NCBI GenBank assembly: GCA_007119985.1
Contig: SKOQ01000177.1
Span: forward strand, 1-13,856
Direction of reading: 5' to 3'
Source: Marinospirillum sp.
GTDB lineage: Bacteria > Pseudomonadota > Gammaproteobacteria > Pseudomonadales > Halomonadaceae
DNA: 13,856 nucleotides
The notes beneath the pieces are model-generated. The model saw only the letters and a list, made by a program, of their open reading frames with translations. It searched no databases and was not told where the DNA came from. The first letter of the stretch is position 1, and each line of letters starts with the position of its first letter. Positions 12,977 to 13,856 of the stretch are shown in pieces. The translations under genes were made by a program, and so were the position numbers.

Positions 12977-13711
12977 ATGCAGCCGTATCAAGGGATGATT
13001 CAGCGTTTTCTCCTTCTTGGCCTTCTGCTGGCCATGCTCAGCGCCTGCGCGGGTCGCCCAGCCTGGGAGGAGGTTGACCCCCAACGCCAAGCCCAAGCCT
13101 ATACTAACTTGGGTTTTGGCTTATTCAGCGAAGGCGATTATCAGCGCGCCTTGCGTGAATTTGACCGAGCCCTGCAGGTACGCCCCCACTTTGCTGAAGC
13201 CCATCACGGTATGGCCCTCACACTGCAAGAGCAGGGCGAAGAACACGCAGCTGAATCCCATTTTCGTCAGGCTTTGCGCCATAATCCACAAATGACTGCA
13301 GCCAGAAACAATTATGCTGCTTTTTTATTTGCACAAAGTCGTTATGATGAAGCCCGCACACAACTGGAACTCGCCAGCCAAGATCTACTCTATGAACAGC
13401 GTTGGCTCGTTTTTGAGAATCTTGGCTTTTTGGCGCTTGAGATGGGCGATCAAAGTCAAGCCCGCCATGACTTTGAGCGTGCTTTACGCCTCAATCCAGC
13501 ACGACGTGCTACCAGGATTCGATTGTTCGAGCTGCTGATGGAAGCCGAAGCCTATTCTGCAGCGCGAGTCCAGTGGCGCAGCATACAAGAAGACCAAGAC
13601 CTTGATCCACAGGTGATCAGGCTTGGCATCACCTTAGCCCAGCATACAGGTGATCAACGAGAAGAAGAGCGACTTTGGCAACAGCTGCGTACTGCCGAGG
13701 ATCGGGATTAA
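12977..13711 (+). CDS. pilF: Type IV pilus biogenesis/stability lipoprotein PilF/PilW
   Basis: A 244-residue TPR lipoprotein. The signal (residues 1-23) ends in the lipobox LSAC, giving lipidated Cys24. Tetratricopeptide repeats follow: AYTNLGFGLFSEGDYQRALREFDRALQVRPH (41-71), AHHGMALTLQEQGEEHAAESHFRQALRHNP (74-103), then AARNNYAAFLFAQSRYDEARTQLELA and VFENLGFLALEMGDQSQARHDFERALRLNP. In Pseudomonas and Neisseria the homologue is an outer-membrane pilotin that places and multimerises the PilQ secretin. The ATG at 12977 has TAGG about 9 bases upstream; an internal ATG at residue 7 has poor spacing. No other pilus gene is nearby, which is normal because pilF/pilW lies between rlmN and rodZ in many Gammaproteobacteria. 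It runs directly into rodZ (26 bases). Confidence 0.93.
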   Translation: MQPYQGMIQRFLLLGLLLAMLSACAGRPAWEEVDPQRQAQAYTNLGFGLFSEGDYQRALREFDRALQVRPHFAEAHHGMALTLQEQGEEHAAESHFRQALRHNPQMTAARNNYAAFLFAQSRYDEARTQLELASQDLLYEQRWLVFENLGFLALEMGDQSQARHDFERALRLNPARRATRIRLFELLMEAEAYSAARVQWRSIQEDQDLDPQVIRLGITLAQHTGDQREEERLWQQLRTAEDRD

Positions 13712-13737
13712 ACCACCCAGCGCAAAGAGGATTTTGA

Positions 13738-13856
13738 ATGACCAAGACACAAGAAGAGCAACAGGCGGCAGAACAGCCTGATCTTGGCCCCACGCCAGGT
13801 ACGCTGCTAAAAAAAGCTCGAGAAGCCAAAGGCTGGTCACAAAAAGAAGTGGCCCA
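13738..13856 (+). CDS. rodZ: RodZ-like cytoskeletal helix-turn-helix protein, N-terminal fragment
   Basis: The first 39 codons, cut by the right edge. After an acidic, Gln-rich start (MTKTQEEQQAAEQPDLG), PTPGTLLKKAREAKGWSQKEVA is the opening of the helix-turn-helix domain of RodZ. RodZ links the actin-like MreB filament to the cell-wall elongation machinery. The ATG at 13738 has GAGG 7 bases upstream. Its place after pilF matches the usual rlmN-pilF-rodZ order, which supports rodZ over an unrelated XRE-type regulator. The transmembrane and periplasmic parts are outside the window. Confidence 0.87.
   Translation, partial: MTKTQEEQQAAEQPDLGPTPGTLLKKAREAKGWSQKEVA

Noticed and set aside
1..13856. 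Mobile element, prophage, CRISPR or defence system
   Set aside because: No transposase or integrase ORF, terminal inverted repeats, spaced direct repeats or toxin-antitoxin-like pairs were seen; essentially every stretch is explained by core genes.

Overview
The window is ordinary gammaproteobacterial chromosome with intermediate GC and dense, mostly short-spaced genes. The order suhB / trmJ-cysE / iscR-iscS ... iscA ... ndk-rlmN-pilF(pilW)-rodZ is the classic neighbourhood of the iron-sulfur (isc) locus in Gammaproteobacteria. A cysE beside iscR recalls the Pseudomonas/Azotobacter arrangement, and the TtpC-type TonB2 cluster recalls Vibrio and marine relatives. A marine Oceanospirillales-like bacterium is my guess; the genus cannot be fixed from this sequence alone.

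Positions 1-4480, minus strand: an apparent iron-uptake operon. It runs from a Fur-box-like promoter through a periplasmic ferric-iron binding protein (FbpA/FutA type), a DUF3450 protein, a long ExbB-like TtpC, a small ExbB2, ExbD and the first 35 codons of a TonB-like protein cut by the window edge. The genes overlap or nearly abut, except for a 150-base structured gap between exbB2 and exbD. The products form the inner-membrane energy transducer for outer-membrane siderophore or haem receptors, plus a soluble iron carrier.

Positions 4525-5450, minus strand: suhB with its own promoter and rho-independent terminator. The protein has lost most inositol-monophosphatase metal-site motifs, so it looks like a catalytically dead SuhB, perhaps kept for its rRNA antitermination role.

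Positions 5611-8913, plus strand: trmJ (tRNA Cm32/Um32 methyltransferase) overlaps cysE (serine acetyltransferase, cysteine supply). An ABC-F ATPase of the YbiT type with a TTG start follows, behind its own promoter.

Positions 8924-11082, plus strand: a reduced isc operon of iscR, iscS and iscA. IscR keeps its three cysteine and one histidine cluster ligands at the E. coli positions, and a candidate IscR site covers the promoter. iscU, hscB, hscA, fdx and iscX, expected around iscA and before ndk, are absent. IscS stops about 20 residues early, losing the tail that contacts IscU in E. coli. A strong 9-bp hairpin sits exactly where iscU would be. This concerted reduction is the most interesting feature of the window.

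Positions 11158-13856, plus strand: ndk, tandem hairpins ending in a terminator, rlmN, the PilF/PilW lipoprotein for type IV pili, and the start of rodZ (cell shape). I see no tRNA or rRNA genes, insertion sequences, prophage genes or CRISPR arrays. No gene-free stretch exceeds about 235 bases.
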